From positions 1 to 54,537 of the forward strand of contig DUPM01000046.1 of NCBI GenBank assembly GCA_012838315.1: 54,537 nt of DNA, written 5' to 3'. Of this stretch, positions 36,422 through 45,047 are shown piece by piece; the first letter of the stretch is position 1; each line of letters opens with the position of its first letter. The notes below the pieces were generated by a model, which saw only the letters and a program-made list of their open reading frames with translations, ran no database searches and was not told the DNA's origin. The DNA comes from Clostridiaceae bacterium (GTDB lineage: Bacteria > Bacillota > Clostridia > Saccharofermentanales > Saccharofermentanaceae). The translations under genes and the position numbers were made by a program.

Positions 36422-37242
36422 AAGGTGGCACCATGCGTCCTATTTTCAGCGCCGGTGCGATGGATTGCCTCCTGGATCACAATATCATATTTCCTTACTG
36501 TATCGGCGTATCCGCCGGCATCAGCAACGCGGTCTCATACATTTCTCGCCAAAAGGGCCGTAATCTCGAAATTCTCAAGCTATATCGCAACGACCCCAGA
36601 TATTACGGAAAGCGAAACTTGCTTCGAGACCGCAGCTTATTTGGCATCCGCTTTATTTTCGAAAAAATCCCGAATGTTCTTGTTCCATTCGATCACGAGA
36701 CGTTCCGAGACTACGAAGGCAAGGTTCTTGCCGGAATCACCTGCGCAGAAACCGGGGAGATTGAATTTGTGGATTGTCGTGATGAAGACGAGCACCACTC
36801 CATACTCAAGGCCACCTGTGCCATTCCGATTATTTTTCCCGGTGTGAAATGGAACGGAAAGGTCTACTACGACGGTGGCTTGGCTGACTCTATTCCGCTA
36901 AAAAAATCAATCATCGACGGCAACACGAAAAATCTTGTGATACTGACGCAACCGAAGGGGTTTGTTAAGACTTATAGCAATAAATACGACCGAGCAATTT
37001 CATTAATCGGCCGCAAATACCCATTTATGCCGGACGTCCTTCGCAACCGACATATCCACTATAACCAGGCACTTGAGTTGTGCGAAGAACAATCACTGCT
37101 CGGAAACGCAGTCATTTTGCGTCCAGAGTACTCAATCAACAGTTTGGAGAGCGATTTCTCACAGCTCGAAAAAGCGTACCGACACGGTTACGACGTCTGC
37201 AACGCTCAAATTGAAGCGATCAGAAGTCTTTTTCAAGAATAG
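36403..37242 (+). CDS. Patatin-like phospholipase
   Basis: This 279-residue patatin-family lipid acyl hydrolase (YjjU-like) shows the oxyanion loop LVLEGGTMR, the nucleophile elbow GVSAG (Ser37) and the catalytic Asp157 in YYDGGLADSIP, so the Ser-Asp dyad is intact. There is no signal peptide; a cytoplasmic or membrane-peripheral lipase is likely. The start lies inside maf (19-nt overlap) with GGAGG-like bases in that gene (GGAGGATATT). The in vivo lipid substrate is unknown. Confidence 0.92.
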   Translation: MPGLVLEGGTMRPIFSAGAMDCLLDHNIIFPYCIGVSAGISNAVSYISRQKGRNLEILKLYRNDPRYYGKRNLLRDRSLFGIRFIFEKIPNVLVPFDHETFRDYEGKVLAGITCAETGEIEFVDCRDEDEHHSILKATCAIPIIFPGVKWNGKVYYDGGLADSIPLKKSIIDGNTKNLVILTQPKGFVKTYSNKYDRAISLIGRKYPFMPDVLRNRHIHYNQALELCEEQSLLGNAVILRPEYSINSLESDFSQLEKAYRHGYDVCNAQIEAIRSLFQE

Positions 37243-37274
37243 TCGTACGAGCTCGTCTCCAATGTATCTTTGAA

Positions 37275-38228
37275 TTATTGATCCGATTTCGGCACGCGAC
37301 AGTCTTCAAAAAGCGGCGTGCTGAAATATCGCTCTGCGGTATCCGGCAAAATCGTGACCACCGTCTTGCCGGGGCCGAGTTTTTGCGCCATTTTGATTGC
37401 AGCTGCGACATTCGAACCACCGGAAATACCGCATAACAGGCCTTCTTTTCGGGCTAAATCCTTGGCCGTACCGATGGCTTCATCGTCCGTCACCACATAG
37501 ATCTCTGAGTAAATATCCGTATTCAGATTCTCGGGGATTAGCCCGTCACCAATGCCCATCTGCAAATGCGTGCCGATATTTCCACCGGCTAAAATCGCAG
37601 CGTTCTCGGGTTCCACAGCCCAAATCTCAATCTGAGGATCCTGAGCCTTCAAAACTTCTCCAATACCTGACAATGTACCGCCCGTACCAATGCCCGCACA
37701 AAAACCATCGATTGGTCCGGCAACCGACTCCAATATTTCAAGTGCAGTATGGTGCCGATGAACCATCGGATTCGCCGGGTTTGTAAACTGCTGCGGTACA
37801 AAGACTTTATTGTTCTCTTCTTTCATTGCCATCGCTCGATTCAGACACGATTGAATGCACTCTCCGATGTCGCCGTCGTCATGCACCAAAATAACTTCAG
37901 CCCCATAGTGTTCAACGAGTTTTTGTCGTTCACAGCTAACAGAGTCCGGCATGATGATAATGGTCCTATATCCCTTCACTGCGCCGACTAAAGCCAGACC
38001 AATGCCTTGATTGCCGCTGGTCGGCTCGACAATAATGCTATCTTGAGACAGAAGTCCCTTATGTTCGGCATCCTCAATCATATTCAGCGCCGTGCGCGTC
38101 TTAATCGACCCACCGACATTAAGACCTTCATACTTGACCAGTATTTGAGCGGCATTCGGGGGTGTCATGCGAGAGAGACGGACCATGGGAGTATGCCCGA
38201 CCGCTTGAAGAATATTATCGTAAATCAT
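37275..38228 (-). CDS. cysK: Cysteine synthase (O-acetylserine sulfhydrylase)
   Basis: This 317-residue PLP enzyme makes cysteine from O-acetylserine and sulfide. The PLP Lys43 is in GGSIKTRTA, the substrate loop reads PTSGNQGIG (Gln replaces the usual Thr), the phosphate-binding loop is GIGTGGTLSGIG, and the C-terminal Ser region GISGGSN is present. The general CysK/CysM fold is certain; distinction from cystathionine beta-synthase-like relatives is less so. A minus-strand TATAAT at 38268-38263 probably belongs to its promoter. It converges with the patatin gene, leaving 32 nt. Confidence 0.92.
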   Translation of the reverse strand: MIYDNILQAVGHTPMVRLSRMTPPNAAQILVKYEGLNVGGSIKTRTALNMIEDAEHKGLLSQDSIIVEPTSGNQGIGLALVGAVKGYRTIIIMPDSVSCERQKLVEHYGAEVILVHDDGDIGECIQSCLNRAMAMKEENNKVFVPQQFTNPANPMVHRHHTALEILESVAGPIDGFCAGIGTGGTLSGIGEVLKAQDPQIEIWAVEPENAAILAGGNIGTHLQMGIGDGLIPENLNTDIYSEIYVVTDDEAIGTAKDLARKEGLLCGISGGSNVAAAIKMAQKLGPGKTVVTILPDTAERYFSTPLFEDCRVPKSDQ

Positions 38229-38352
38229 GGCTGAACGACCTTTCGTTGCAGTTATTCAGATCATTATACGCAAATTCTGAGTAAATTGCACAAGTAATTC
38301 GAAAGGACCCGGCATCCGGCCCAAACAAACAATGACGCGACGCGACGAACCA

Positions 38353-40896
38353 TTAACGACAAAGCACGCCTTGAGAAGACACGTCCGAATAGACGCACAT
38401 GGACGTTGTTTTAGCCACGTGGATGACATCCGAAAATCGGGGATCAGTGCCCATGAACTGCGCAAACATATTGTCACGCGCGATAACGTAGGTCGGCGAG
38501 AATACGTTCTCCTTATCCGCCGAGAATACAGCAACATAAAAAATGCCGCTCTCGACTAAATCTTGAAAAAAGTGACTGCCGTATGAAAGTTCCGGGCTGA
38601 ACCCATCCGACGATATCTCACACAAGACGGCTACGGATGCAATCTCCGCGAAATGAACCGGCACACCAAGTGACGGCGTCATCGTTCCCCATCGCCCCGG
38701 TCCGGCAAGCAATACCGAATGCGATTTAAGTTTATGATTAAGCATGCCAATAAGACGAGCCACTTCGTACTGATCGCGTGAAGAAAGGGCTGCGTATTCA
38801 CGAGGTCGGACATAAATAACATAATCAATTTTTTGACAAATATTTCCGCCCATAAAGTGCCCATGGCTATGGAAAAAGCAAGGGCGATCTCCTGCATCCT
38901 CCGGGAAAGGAAGCGCCTCCCCGACACTTCGCGTCTGTAGCGGTCGACACTGCAGCAAATTGATGCGATATGCACCGTCGCGGTCGAAATTTATCGTGAA
39001 TTCGATGTCAACCGGATAATCGTACGCATCTGCCAAAACCGCTAACATGGATTTCATCGTCGATGCAAAATCGGTCCTTCGCAACAGGCCGTCGAAATCG
39101 ACTATCTCCGGGACGCTTTTCGTTGCGTGACCACGCTCTCGGAGACGCTGCATGGTATCGAAATCCGGCGTGACGAAAAGCCTCTTGTCTGCTTTGAGGT
39201 CCAAATTAATAATATTGGAAACCTGCTTTTCACACAGTACATTTTTCGGAAGGTCAAGAACGTCTGCCCCGTGCTGCGAATAGAGCAATCGTTCCTCAGG
39301 GTGAACCGGAAGAACGCGCATCGGTTGGTCGAGCGTAACCATGCGAACATAGTCGCCTTCGGTACGGTCCACCGCGCGAGTACCCAGTCCAAATACAAGT
39401 CGGAGCATCCCAGATGTAGGATCCACTTGGTCGTCCCAGACATATAAATTGTATGAATTTCCGACCCCCGCAGCATGAGGGTAGAAATTCGATTCGTGAT
39501 AGTCGCCGGAAACGCGCTGGACGAGGATCGCCATCTGTTCATCCTTATCTGACAAACCCCGATTCAAACGGTACCGAAGCGCATCCCTATTCATAGTACT
39601 TGCATATATGTCGCGCACAGCCTGCTCAAAGGCTGTATATCGTTCTTCAGGCGTCCCTTGATTGACACAAAACACACTATCGTACTTGCCTGCAAAGGCA
39701 TTGCCGAAGTTATCCTCCAACAAAGAACTGGAGCGGACAATAATCGGAGATTGCCCGAAATACTCGAGCATCTGCCAGAATTGCTCCTTTATATCTTCAG
39801 AGAATACCCCGGTGCGCAATTTTTCTTGGAACTCCGGCGCCAGTTCGAAATATCCCTCTTCTTCTTTTTGGCGTGTCCTCAGAGCCCACCAACCGTTTTG
39901 AACAATATACGAATAGAAAATGTCCGCTCCAAGATAGTAAGAATCATGCGCTTCAAGCACTTTTGAAAAACGCTCAGGATCTGCAGCACGCAAAATCTTG
40001 CGTGCCACGAGCATACCAACGCTTTTACCTCCGATAAAACCGGTTCCTATCTCTCGTTGGCCGATGCGAATCAAATCCTTGAGTTTAAAAAACCTCAGAC
40101 ACAAATCGTGCATACGAGATTGAGCTCCCAAAAGCATAGTAATCAGAAGCTCGCGCATCTCTTCTTGCGCCTGCTTTTGAGAATCCGGTATCGATACGGC
40201 ACGCTCAAGTATCTGTCTCCAGTAATCTTCTTCGCGACTTCCTCGTGATAAATCCGAAAACAAAGCTGCGGCTTCCGCACTCGAAGTGATGCTCCGAGCG
40301 TGCGCCTCTTCCAATTGATGCGGCAAGAACATCGTCGAAGAATATCTCTTCCAAACTTTTAACGGATGCACGCACGGGAAAGGCTCCATGTGATAAAGAT
40401 CCAAAAGCAACTGAGTCGTTTCACGGATACCCGCAATCGTCGTGTTCGTGTGCGCCCCTCGGCGAAGCGCAAAATACGCAACGGTATCCAACACATACAA
40501 ATATGGACACATTATATTGAAGAAATTACGTATCATGAGATCGGAGTGCCAAGATGACAATAAGTCAGAGAGGCAGTCAAATACGTAAAACGCTTGCTCG
40601 CCTTCTCGTCCGATCATGGCATAAAGTGTTGTCGTAAAGGACTCGAACCCATCCTCCGGATTCGCATTAAAAACGGTAATGCCACTCTTATCCTCAAACA
40701 GAGGTGCATGATGTCCGAACCGGACATAAATAATGTTGCGCCCGTCTTGCTTTGCCTTATCTACAAAGGCTCGAGCCAAGTCGGCATAATCCGGAATAGC
40801 GTCCACTTGCCAGACCACATTATCGCCCAAGCGCAACTGATCAATGACCTGATCCAATCCGGCATGCCCGGTGCTGACTCTTCTCTGAATATTCAT
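38353..40896 (-). CDS. PEP/pyruvate-binding ATP-grasp protein with KaiC-like N-terminal domain
   Basis: This 847-residue protein has an N-terminal region (about 5-230) resembling RecA/KaiC-type modules: STGHAGLDQVIDQLRLGDNVVWQV followed, where a P-loop is expected, by a sequence without GKT/S, so ATP binding there is doubtful. From about 290 to 640 it matches the ATP-grasp domain of PEP synthase and pyruvate phosphate dikinase (IGGKSVGMLVA, PIIVRSSSLLEDNFGNAFAGKYDSVFC, EFTINFDRDGAYRINLLQCRP). The swivelling His domain and the PEP-binding barrel are absent, so it cannot be a complete PEP synthase. The last 200 residues are unassigned. ATG 40896 has AGGTGG upstream. Function unknown; phosphoryl transfer to an unidentified partner is possible. 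Confidence 0.85.
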   Translation of the reverse strand: MNIQRRVSTGHAGLDQVIDQLRLGDNVVWQVDAIPDYADLARAFVDKAKQDGRNIIYVRFGHHAPLFEDKSGITVFNANPEDGFESFTTTLYAMIGREGEQAFYVFDCLSDLLSSWHSDLMIRNFFNIMCPYLYVLDTVAYFALRRGAHTNTTIAGIRETTQLLLDLYHMEPFPCVHPLKVWKRYSSTMFLPHQLEEAHARSITSSAEAAALFSDLSRGSREEDYWRQILERAVSIPDSQKQAQEEMRELLITMLLGAQSRMHDLCLRFFKLKDLIRIGQREIGTGFIGGKSVGMLVARKILRAADPERFSKVLEAHDSYYLGADIFYSYIVQNGWWALRTRQKEEEGYFELAPEFQEKLRTGVFSEDIKEQFWQMLEYFGQSPIIVRSSSLLEDNFGNAFAGKYDSVFCVNQGTPEERYTAFEQAVRDIYASTMNRDALRYRLNRGLSDKDEQMAILVQRVSGDYHESNFYPHAAGVGNSYNLYVWDDQVDPTSGMLRLVFGLGTRAVDRTEGDYVRMVTLDQPMRVLPVHPEERLLYSQHGADVLDLPKNVLCEKQVSNIINLDLKADKRLFVTPDFDTMQRLRERGHATKSVPEIVDFDGLLRRTDFASTMKSMLAVLADAYDYPVDIEFTINFDRDGAYRINLLQCRPLQTRSVGEALPFPEDAGDRPCFFHSHGHFMGGNICQKIDYVIYVRPREYAALSSRDQYEVARLIGMLNHKLKSHSVLLAGPGRWGTMTPSLGVPVHFAEIASVAVLCEISSDGFSPELSYGSHFFQDLVESGIFYVAVFSADKENVFSPTYVIARDNMFAQFMGTDPRFSDVIHVAKTTSMCVYSDVSSQGVLCR

Positions 40897-41115
40897 ATAA
40901 CGCCACCTCATTGACAAGTAACCGAAACGACGCCATTGTCGAATGCGGGTGGTAAATTAGTCACTCTCATTTTATCACGTGAGGCCGAGCGAAAAAATGC
41001 ATTCTCAAGAATATCCGTTCGTTTACTCTTTTTGATTGACTTTGAGAGAAATGAAACATTAAATGAATTTGACTCGTCTTATAATTAGGAAGCAAATGAT
41101 AGAGAGGTATCTACG

Positions 41116-42429
41116 ATGATAAAAATGAAGTTCAAATTTCAATTGTCCGCCTTGATTCTTGCCCTATTAATGGGTTTATTGAGCGCATGTAACGGTGTGA
41201 CGCTTCTAGCCGAAGACACGACGAATAGCGAGAGTGAAAATAAAAATGTTTCCGCCGCATTGGCAACGCCGCTGGCAGAAAAATCAGCGCTGTCAGATCA
41301 ATCCTATCAGAGTCTAGACGCTCAAACGGTCACCGGTATGAATCAATTTGGCATGAATGCCTTGCAAGAACTTTATGGCGGAGAAAATCTGATGATTTCC
41401 TCGGTCAGTCTCGAGCTTGCATTGTTAATGACCGCGACAGGAGCAAAAGGCACGACTCGAGACGAAATGCTCAGCGCACTTCAAATTCCAGAAATTGATA
41501 GTGTGAGTTTCGATAATACGATGTCTCAACTCATGTGGCGCGCGAACCAAAACGGCCTTAACGCTGCAAATTCGATTTGGTTCCAGAAGGATTACGGTAT
41601 TTCAGCGGATTACGCGGAAAGATGCGCCAAAACTTTCGCATCTGAGTTGTATGAGGTTGATTACATCTCGAACGCAAAGCAAGCAGAAGAATATATTAAC
41701 AGCTGGACTTCCGAAAACACCAATGACAAAATTCCTAAAATCGTCGAAGACTTGTCAGCCGACACACGAATGGTGCTGGTCAATACGCTTTACTTCCTAG
41801 GTGATTGGCAATACGAATTTGACGCCAATAATACTTATAATCAAGATTTTAACGGCACGACTTCAACAAATTCAGTCCCTTTTATGCACGCCCGGTTTGA
41901 TGTGCCGTATTTCGAAGGAAATACATTTCAATATATGGCGCTACCTTTTGTCGGAGATGATAACTATACGACCAATGCGATGGCCTTCATTTTACCTAAA
42001 CCGGGTTATGACATGAACGATGCCATTGCCGAGGTAGAAGAAATGACATTTTCAAATATTGTTGCTTCGGCGATAGTCAAGGAAGTCGTCATCTCTATTC
42101 CAAAGTTTGAGTTTGAATACAGCACGTCAATGGTATCGACGATGGAGTCCCTTGGGATGAAATTGGCTTTCAGTGATGCGGATTTCAGCGGCATGACCGA
42201 TGATGACAACGGTCTTGCAATCTCGGATATCATCCATAAAACATATATCAAAATCGATGAGGCAGGTGCCGAGGCCGCTGCGGCGACTGCGGTGATTATG
42301 GAAGAAACCGCTATTATGGAAGACCCTGAAGTTATCCTTGAATTCAAGGCAGACCACCCATTCTTGTTTTCAATCTGCGACGTTAATGACGGTATTATGC
42401 TATTTTCGGGAATTGTGTCTGAACTGTAA
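41116..42429 (+). CDS. Serpin, lipoprotein (copy 1)
   Basis: This 437-residue serine protease inhibitor has a lipoprotein signal with lipobox LSAC at about residues 22-25, a linker of about 40 residues and a complete serpin fold. Serpin landmarks are NSIWFQ, LVNTLYFLGDWQYEF, FMHARF, IPKFEFEYS and ISDIIHKTYIKIDEAGAEAAAATAV. The inhibitory hinge (GAEAAAATA) is small-residue rich, so loop insertion is expected. Counting from the hinge as in alpha-1-antitrypsin places P1-P1' near Thr-Ala (EET-AIM), though the loop is longer than usual, so this is approximate. Target proteases are unknown; a cell-surface defence against host or neighbour proteases is inference. A -10 TATAAT lies at 41080-41085. 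Confidence 0.94.
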   Translation: MIKMKFKFQLSALILALLMGLLSACNGVTLLAEDTTNSESENKNVSAALATPLAEKSALSDQSYQSLDAQTVTGMNQFGMNALQELYGGENLMISSVSLELALLMTATGAKGTTRDEMLSALQIPEIDSVSFDNTMSQLMWRANQNGLNAANSIWFQKDYGISADYAERCAKTFASELYEVDYISNAKQAEEYINSWTSENTNDKIPKIVEDLSADTRMVLVNTLYFLGDWQYEFDANNTYNQDFNGTTSTNSVPFMHARFDVPYFEGNTFQYMALPFVGDDNYTTNAMAFILPKPGYDMNDAIAEVEEMTFSNIVASAIVKEVVISIPKFEFEYSTSMVSTMESLGMKLAFSDADFSGMTDDDNGLAISDIIHKTYIKIDEAGAEAAAATAVIMEETAIMEDPEVILEFKADHPFLFSICDVNDGIMLFSGIVSEL

Positions 42430-42477
42430 GTCAATCTTTATACCCATAACGAATCGATCAGAAAGGATGAAAAACCG

Positions 42478-43758
42478 ATGAAAAAGATGATAAAGAAAAT
42501 CCTGATTATCTTGACAGTGACCACATTTGTGCTGGCCGGTTGCCGTAATAACGGTTCCGACTCCGAAAAAACGCCGGATTCCTCCGCGACGAAATATGTT
42601 GCCACCCTTAAGCAGCAGGCACACGAACCCTTTTCAAGCGCCTACTCCGATGGCTTAAATGAATACGGTCTCAACGTTCTGAATCTGCTCAATGACGGCA
42701 ACAACGTTTGCATATCACCGGCAAGCCTGGAATTAGCGCTGCTCATGACCACTGAAGGCGCGCAAGGCGAGACCCGAGATGAACTATTGAACGCACTATC
42801 AATGAGCGGTATGTCATCAGAAGAGATTCAAGAGGCCTCTAGACAGCTCATGTGGCGTCTCAATCAAAACGGCATGCAAACCGGTAACTCGATTTGGTTG
42901 CAAAATGACTTTCCCTTCGATCAAGGGTATCTCGATATCTGCACCGAAGCTTTCATGAGCGATATGTTCCTGGTTGATTTTGAGAAAGATGCAGACGCAA
43001 CTAAAAACGATATCAATACCTGGACTTCAGAGAAAACAAACGAACGAATTCCAAAAATTATTGATAGTCCTTTGGATCCGATGACTCGTTTGGTCCTCGT
43101 CAACGCTGTCTTTTTTCTCGGAGAGTGGGAGACGCCATTTAAACCAGACAACACTTATGAGGAAGCATTTCACGGTCACTCGGCCGAAAGCGAAACAGAA
43201 TTCATGCACGCGAAATTCTACACTTCCTATTATGCTTCTGAAGACTTTTCGCTCATCAGTCTTCCCTTCGATTCTCCGGACGAAAAGGAAGACAACACTT
43301 TCGAGATGGCTTTTATTCTGCCTGACGAAGATTCAAACATCGAAGAGTTAATTGCAAACCTTTCGGGTGGCAAATTCGATTCAGCAATCAATGCAAGCAC
43401 GTATGAGGAGACCAAAATTGCTCTTCCTAAATTCGAATTTGATTATGCGACCGGAATGGTCGGCCCCATGCAAGATCTCGGTGCGTCTCAAGCATTCACG
43501 GATGCCGCCGAGTTTGACGTGATGACCGGATCGCCGAATGATTTGTTTGTCTCCGAAATTCTCCATAAAACCTATATACGCGTTGACGAAGAAGGCGCGG
43601 AAGCCGCAGCAGCCACTGCAGTCATCATCGGCACCACTGCGATGCCCATTGAAGAAGAGTTCAAAGTTTTTACCGCTGATCGCCCTTTCATCTTTGCCAT
43701 TTACGATCGCTTGGACAATACCATTTTGTTTATCGGCATCGTGTCGGATCTCGGCTAA
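42478..43758 (+). CDS. Serpin, lipoprotein (copy 2)
   Basis: This 426-residue paralogue of the preceding serpin lies 48 nt downstream with an AAAGGATG site. The lipobox is VLAGC (Cys about 22). The fold landmarks recur: NSIWLQ, LVNAVFFLGEWETPF, FMHAKF, LPKFEFDYA and ISEILH-like VSEILHKTYIRVDEEGAEAAAATAV. The reactive loop differs after the hinge (IIGTTAMPIEEEF against IMEETAIMEDPEV), again with Thr-Ala at the counted P1-P1'. The hinge is conserved while the scissile region differs, as expected for duplicates that diverged in target specificity. Terminator at 43797. Confidence 0.94.
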   Translation: MKKMIKKILIILTVTTFVLAGCRNNGSDSEKTPDSSATKYVATLKQQAHEPFSSAYSDGLNEYGLNVLNLLNDGNNVCISPASLELALLMTTEGAQGETRDELLNALSMSGMSSEEIQEASRQLMWRLNQNGMQTGNSIWLQNDFPFDQGYLDICTEAFMSDMFLVDFEKDADATKNDINTWTSEKTNERIPKIIDSPLDPMTRLVLVNAVFFLGEWETPFKPDNTYEEAFHGHSAESETEFMHAKFYTSYYASEDFSLISLPFDSPDEKEDNTFEMAFILPDEDSNIEELIANLSGGKFDSAINASTYEETKIALPKFEFDYATGMVGPMQDLGASQAFTDAAEFDVMTGSPNDLFVSEILHKTYIRVDEEGAEAAAATAVIIGTTAMPIEEEFKVFTADRPFIFAIYDRLDNTILFIGIVSDLG

Positions 43759-43796
43759 ATTCTTTGCGCCGTTATCCGATATATCTCCTAGATGCG

Positions 43797-43841
43797 CCGC
43801 ACGTTTGGTCAACCTCCGAACGTGCGGTGTTTATATTTTTT
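43797..43841 (+). terminator. Intrinsic terminator of the serpin pair
   Basis: CCGCACGTT (43797-43805) pairs perfectly with AACGTGCGG (43819-43827) around a 13-nt loop, followed by TGTTTATATTTTTT. Confidence 0.85.
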
Positions 43842-43859
43842 GCGATTCACTCGAATCGG

Positions 43860-43888
43860 TTGACTTGAGTTTCTAAACGTGATATGTT
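43860..43888 (+). promoter_or_regulatory. Promoter of the polyamine operon leader
   Basis: TTGACT (43860-43865) and TATGTT (43883-43888) are 17 nt apart. It lies directly after the serpin terminator and about 375 nt upstream of the speD start codon. Confidence 0.55.
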
Positions 43889-43894
43889 TTGAAC

Positions 43895-44264
43895 GTTCAT
43901 ATTCTTCTTTTCAAGTGAATTGCAGACTGGAACAATTTGACCGCCATCGCCTTGATGCTTTGGTGAATAGGCCATACGGACAGCCGGGTCAAACGCCGAT
44001 CGGCAACTCATGTTGCCTTATTGATTGGGTTCGAAGCCCAAATTTATAAGTTGGTTACTTTATAACCATTGTGCCTACGCACAACTTAACTTGTGAATGG
44101 TCAATAAGAGTATGAAGGCGTTAGCTGAATCGACTCTGGACATGTCTGGATATGGATTGTGGATTATTCCCTTTTTATGTCCCTACAAGATGACATACGC
44201 AAGTTTTGTTGCCGCCGGCAAGAAAGACTGGCGTTTTTTATTTTTACAAGAAGGGCGAACTGTA
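43895..44264 (+). ncRNA. Structured leader RNA of the polyamine operon (candidate attenuator or riboswitch)
   Basis: The stretch between the predicted promoter and speD is non-coding and packed with stems. TTTGACC (43936-43942) pairs with GGTCAAA (43987-43993). GGCAAC (44002-44007) pairs with GTTGCC (44012-44017), with a competing GCC/GGC stem at 43995-44004. TTGGG (44025-44029) pairs with CCCAA (44037-44041) around TTCGAAG. TATAAGT (44045-44051) pairs with ACTTTATA (44057-44064), and GGTTA (44053-44057) with TAACC (44063-44067) as a competitor. TTGTGC (44069-44074) pairs with GCACAA (44079-44084). GGACAT (44138-44143) pairs with ATGTCC (44177-44182). A second GGTCAA at 44099-44104 could replace the first. 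An intrinsic terminator closes the leader. It matches no riboswitch class I recognise. Confidence 0.6.
44213..44245 (+). terminator. Leader terminator immediately upstream of speD
   Basis: CGCCGG (44213-44218) pairs with CTGGCG (44228-44233, one G-U pair) around a 9-nt loop, followed by TTTTTTATTTTT. It ends just before the AAGAAGGG binding site of speD. A competing short stem, TTGCC/GGCAA, overlaps its 5' arm. Confidence 0.75.
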
Positions 44265-45047
44265 ATGACGCACGAAAAGCTCCGACTCTATGGCTTTAAC
44301 AACTTAACGAAGTCCTTAAGCTTCAACATATATGATGTGTGCTACGCGCGCACCGAACGCGAGCAGCGCGATTATATTGCGTATATCGATGAGCAATATA
44401 ACTCGGAGCGTTTGACGCATATTCTGACCACGCTCACCGAGATGATTGGTGCCCAAGTGCTCAGCGTATCCAAGCAAGATTACGAGCCGCAGGGCGCAAG
44501 CGTTACGCTGATGATTGCCGAGGAGGCGATGATTCCTCATATAGAGAGCGATACAATCGTTGCACATCTCGATAAAAGTCATGTTACCGTGCACACCTAC
44601 CCGGAATTTCATCCGGAGACGGCCATTGCGACTTTTCGCGTTGATATTGATGTGGCAACCTGCGGCGAAATTTCTCCGTTATCGACGCTTGACTATCTGA
44701 TTAATAGTTTTGACTCTGATATTATTACGATGGATTATCGCGTGCGCGGATTTACACGTGATGTCGACGGACACAAGTTGTTTAACGACCGTAAAATCGT
44801 CTCTATTCAGGACTACATTGACCACAAGATTTTGTCTCGCTATGACGCGATAGATATCAACGTTTACCAAGCGAATATTTTCCACACGAAGATGCTGATC
44901 AAGGACATTGATTTGCAAAATTATCTCTTTAAGACCGATGTCTACGAAGTATCTCCTCAAAAGCGCTTGGAGATTACCAATAACCTCCGGCGTGAGATGA
45001 TTGAGGTTTTTTCCGGTTCAAACGTCTATGAAGGCGTCGATCGATGA
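44265..45047 (+). CDS. speD: S-adenosylmethionine decarboxylase proenzyme
   Basis: This 260-residue enzyme of the E. coli-type class makes decarboxylated SAM, the aminopropyl donor for SpeE. It is a self-cleaving proenzyme: the Lys-Ser bond in [15 protein letters not shown] (Ser105) yields the pyruvoyl group. Other conserved blocks are [29 protein letters not shown]-like [22 protein letters not shown] and [11 protein letters not shown] start at ATG 44265 because homology begins there and AAGGG is 9 nt upstream; the frame is open to 44097 but that part is the structured leader. Its stop overlaps the speA start by 4 nt. First gene of the polyamine operon. Confidence 0.95.
   Translation: MTHEKLRLYGFNNLTKSLSFNIYDVCYARTEREQRDYIAYIDEQYNSERLTHILTTLTEMIGAQVLSVSKQDYEPQGASVTLMIAEEAMIPHIESDTIVAHLDKSHVTVHTYPEFHPETAIATFRVDIDVATCGEISPLSTLDYLINSFDSDIITMDYRVRGFTRDVDGHKLFNDRKIVSIQDYIDHKILSRYDAIDINVYQANIFHTKMLIKDIDLQNYLFKTDVYEVSPQKRLEITNNLRREMIEVFSGSNVYEGVDR

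Noticed and set aside
38229-38352. Terminator downstream of the PEP-binding gene
   Set aside because: A GC-rich imperfect hairpin near 38305-38325 is present but pairs poorly and has only three T residues after it.
44025-44041. A tRNA gene in the speD leader
   Set aside because: Only a T-arm-like hairpin is present, with no acceptor stem, anticodon arm in order or CCA end.
43920-44110. Known riboswitch or T-box in the speD leader
   Set aside because: I looked for the conserved cores of SAM, guanidine, lysine, cyclic-dinucleotide and T-box leaders and did not find them. A covariance-model search is still needed to be certain.
44097-44264. N-terminal extension of speD by 56 residues
   Set aside because: SpeD homology begins at ATG 44265, which has its own binding site. 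The extension covers the leader stems and the terminator.
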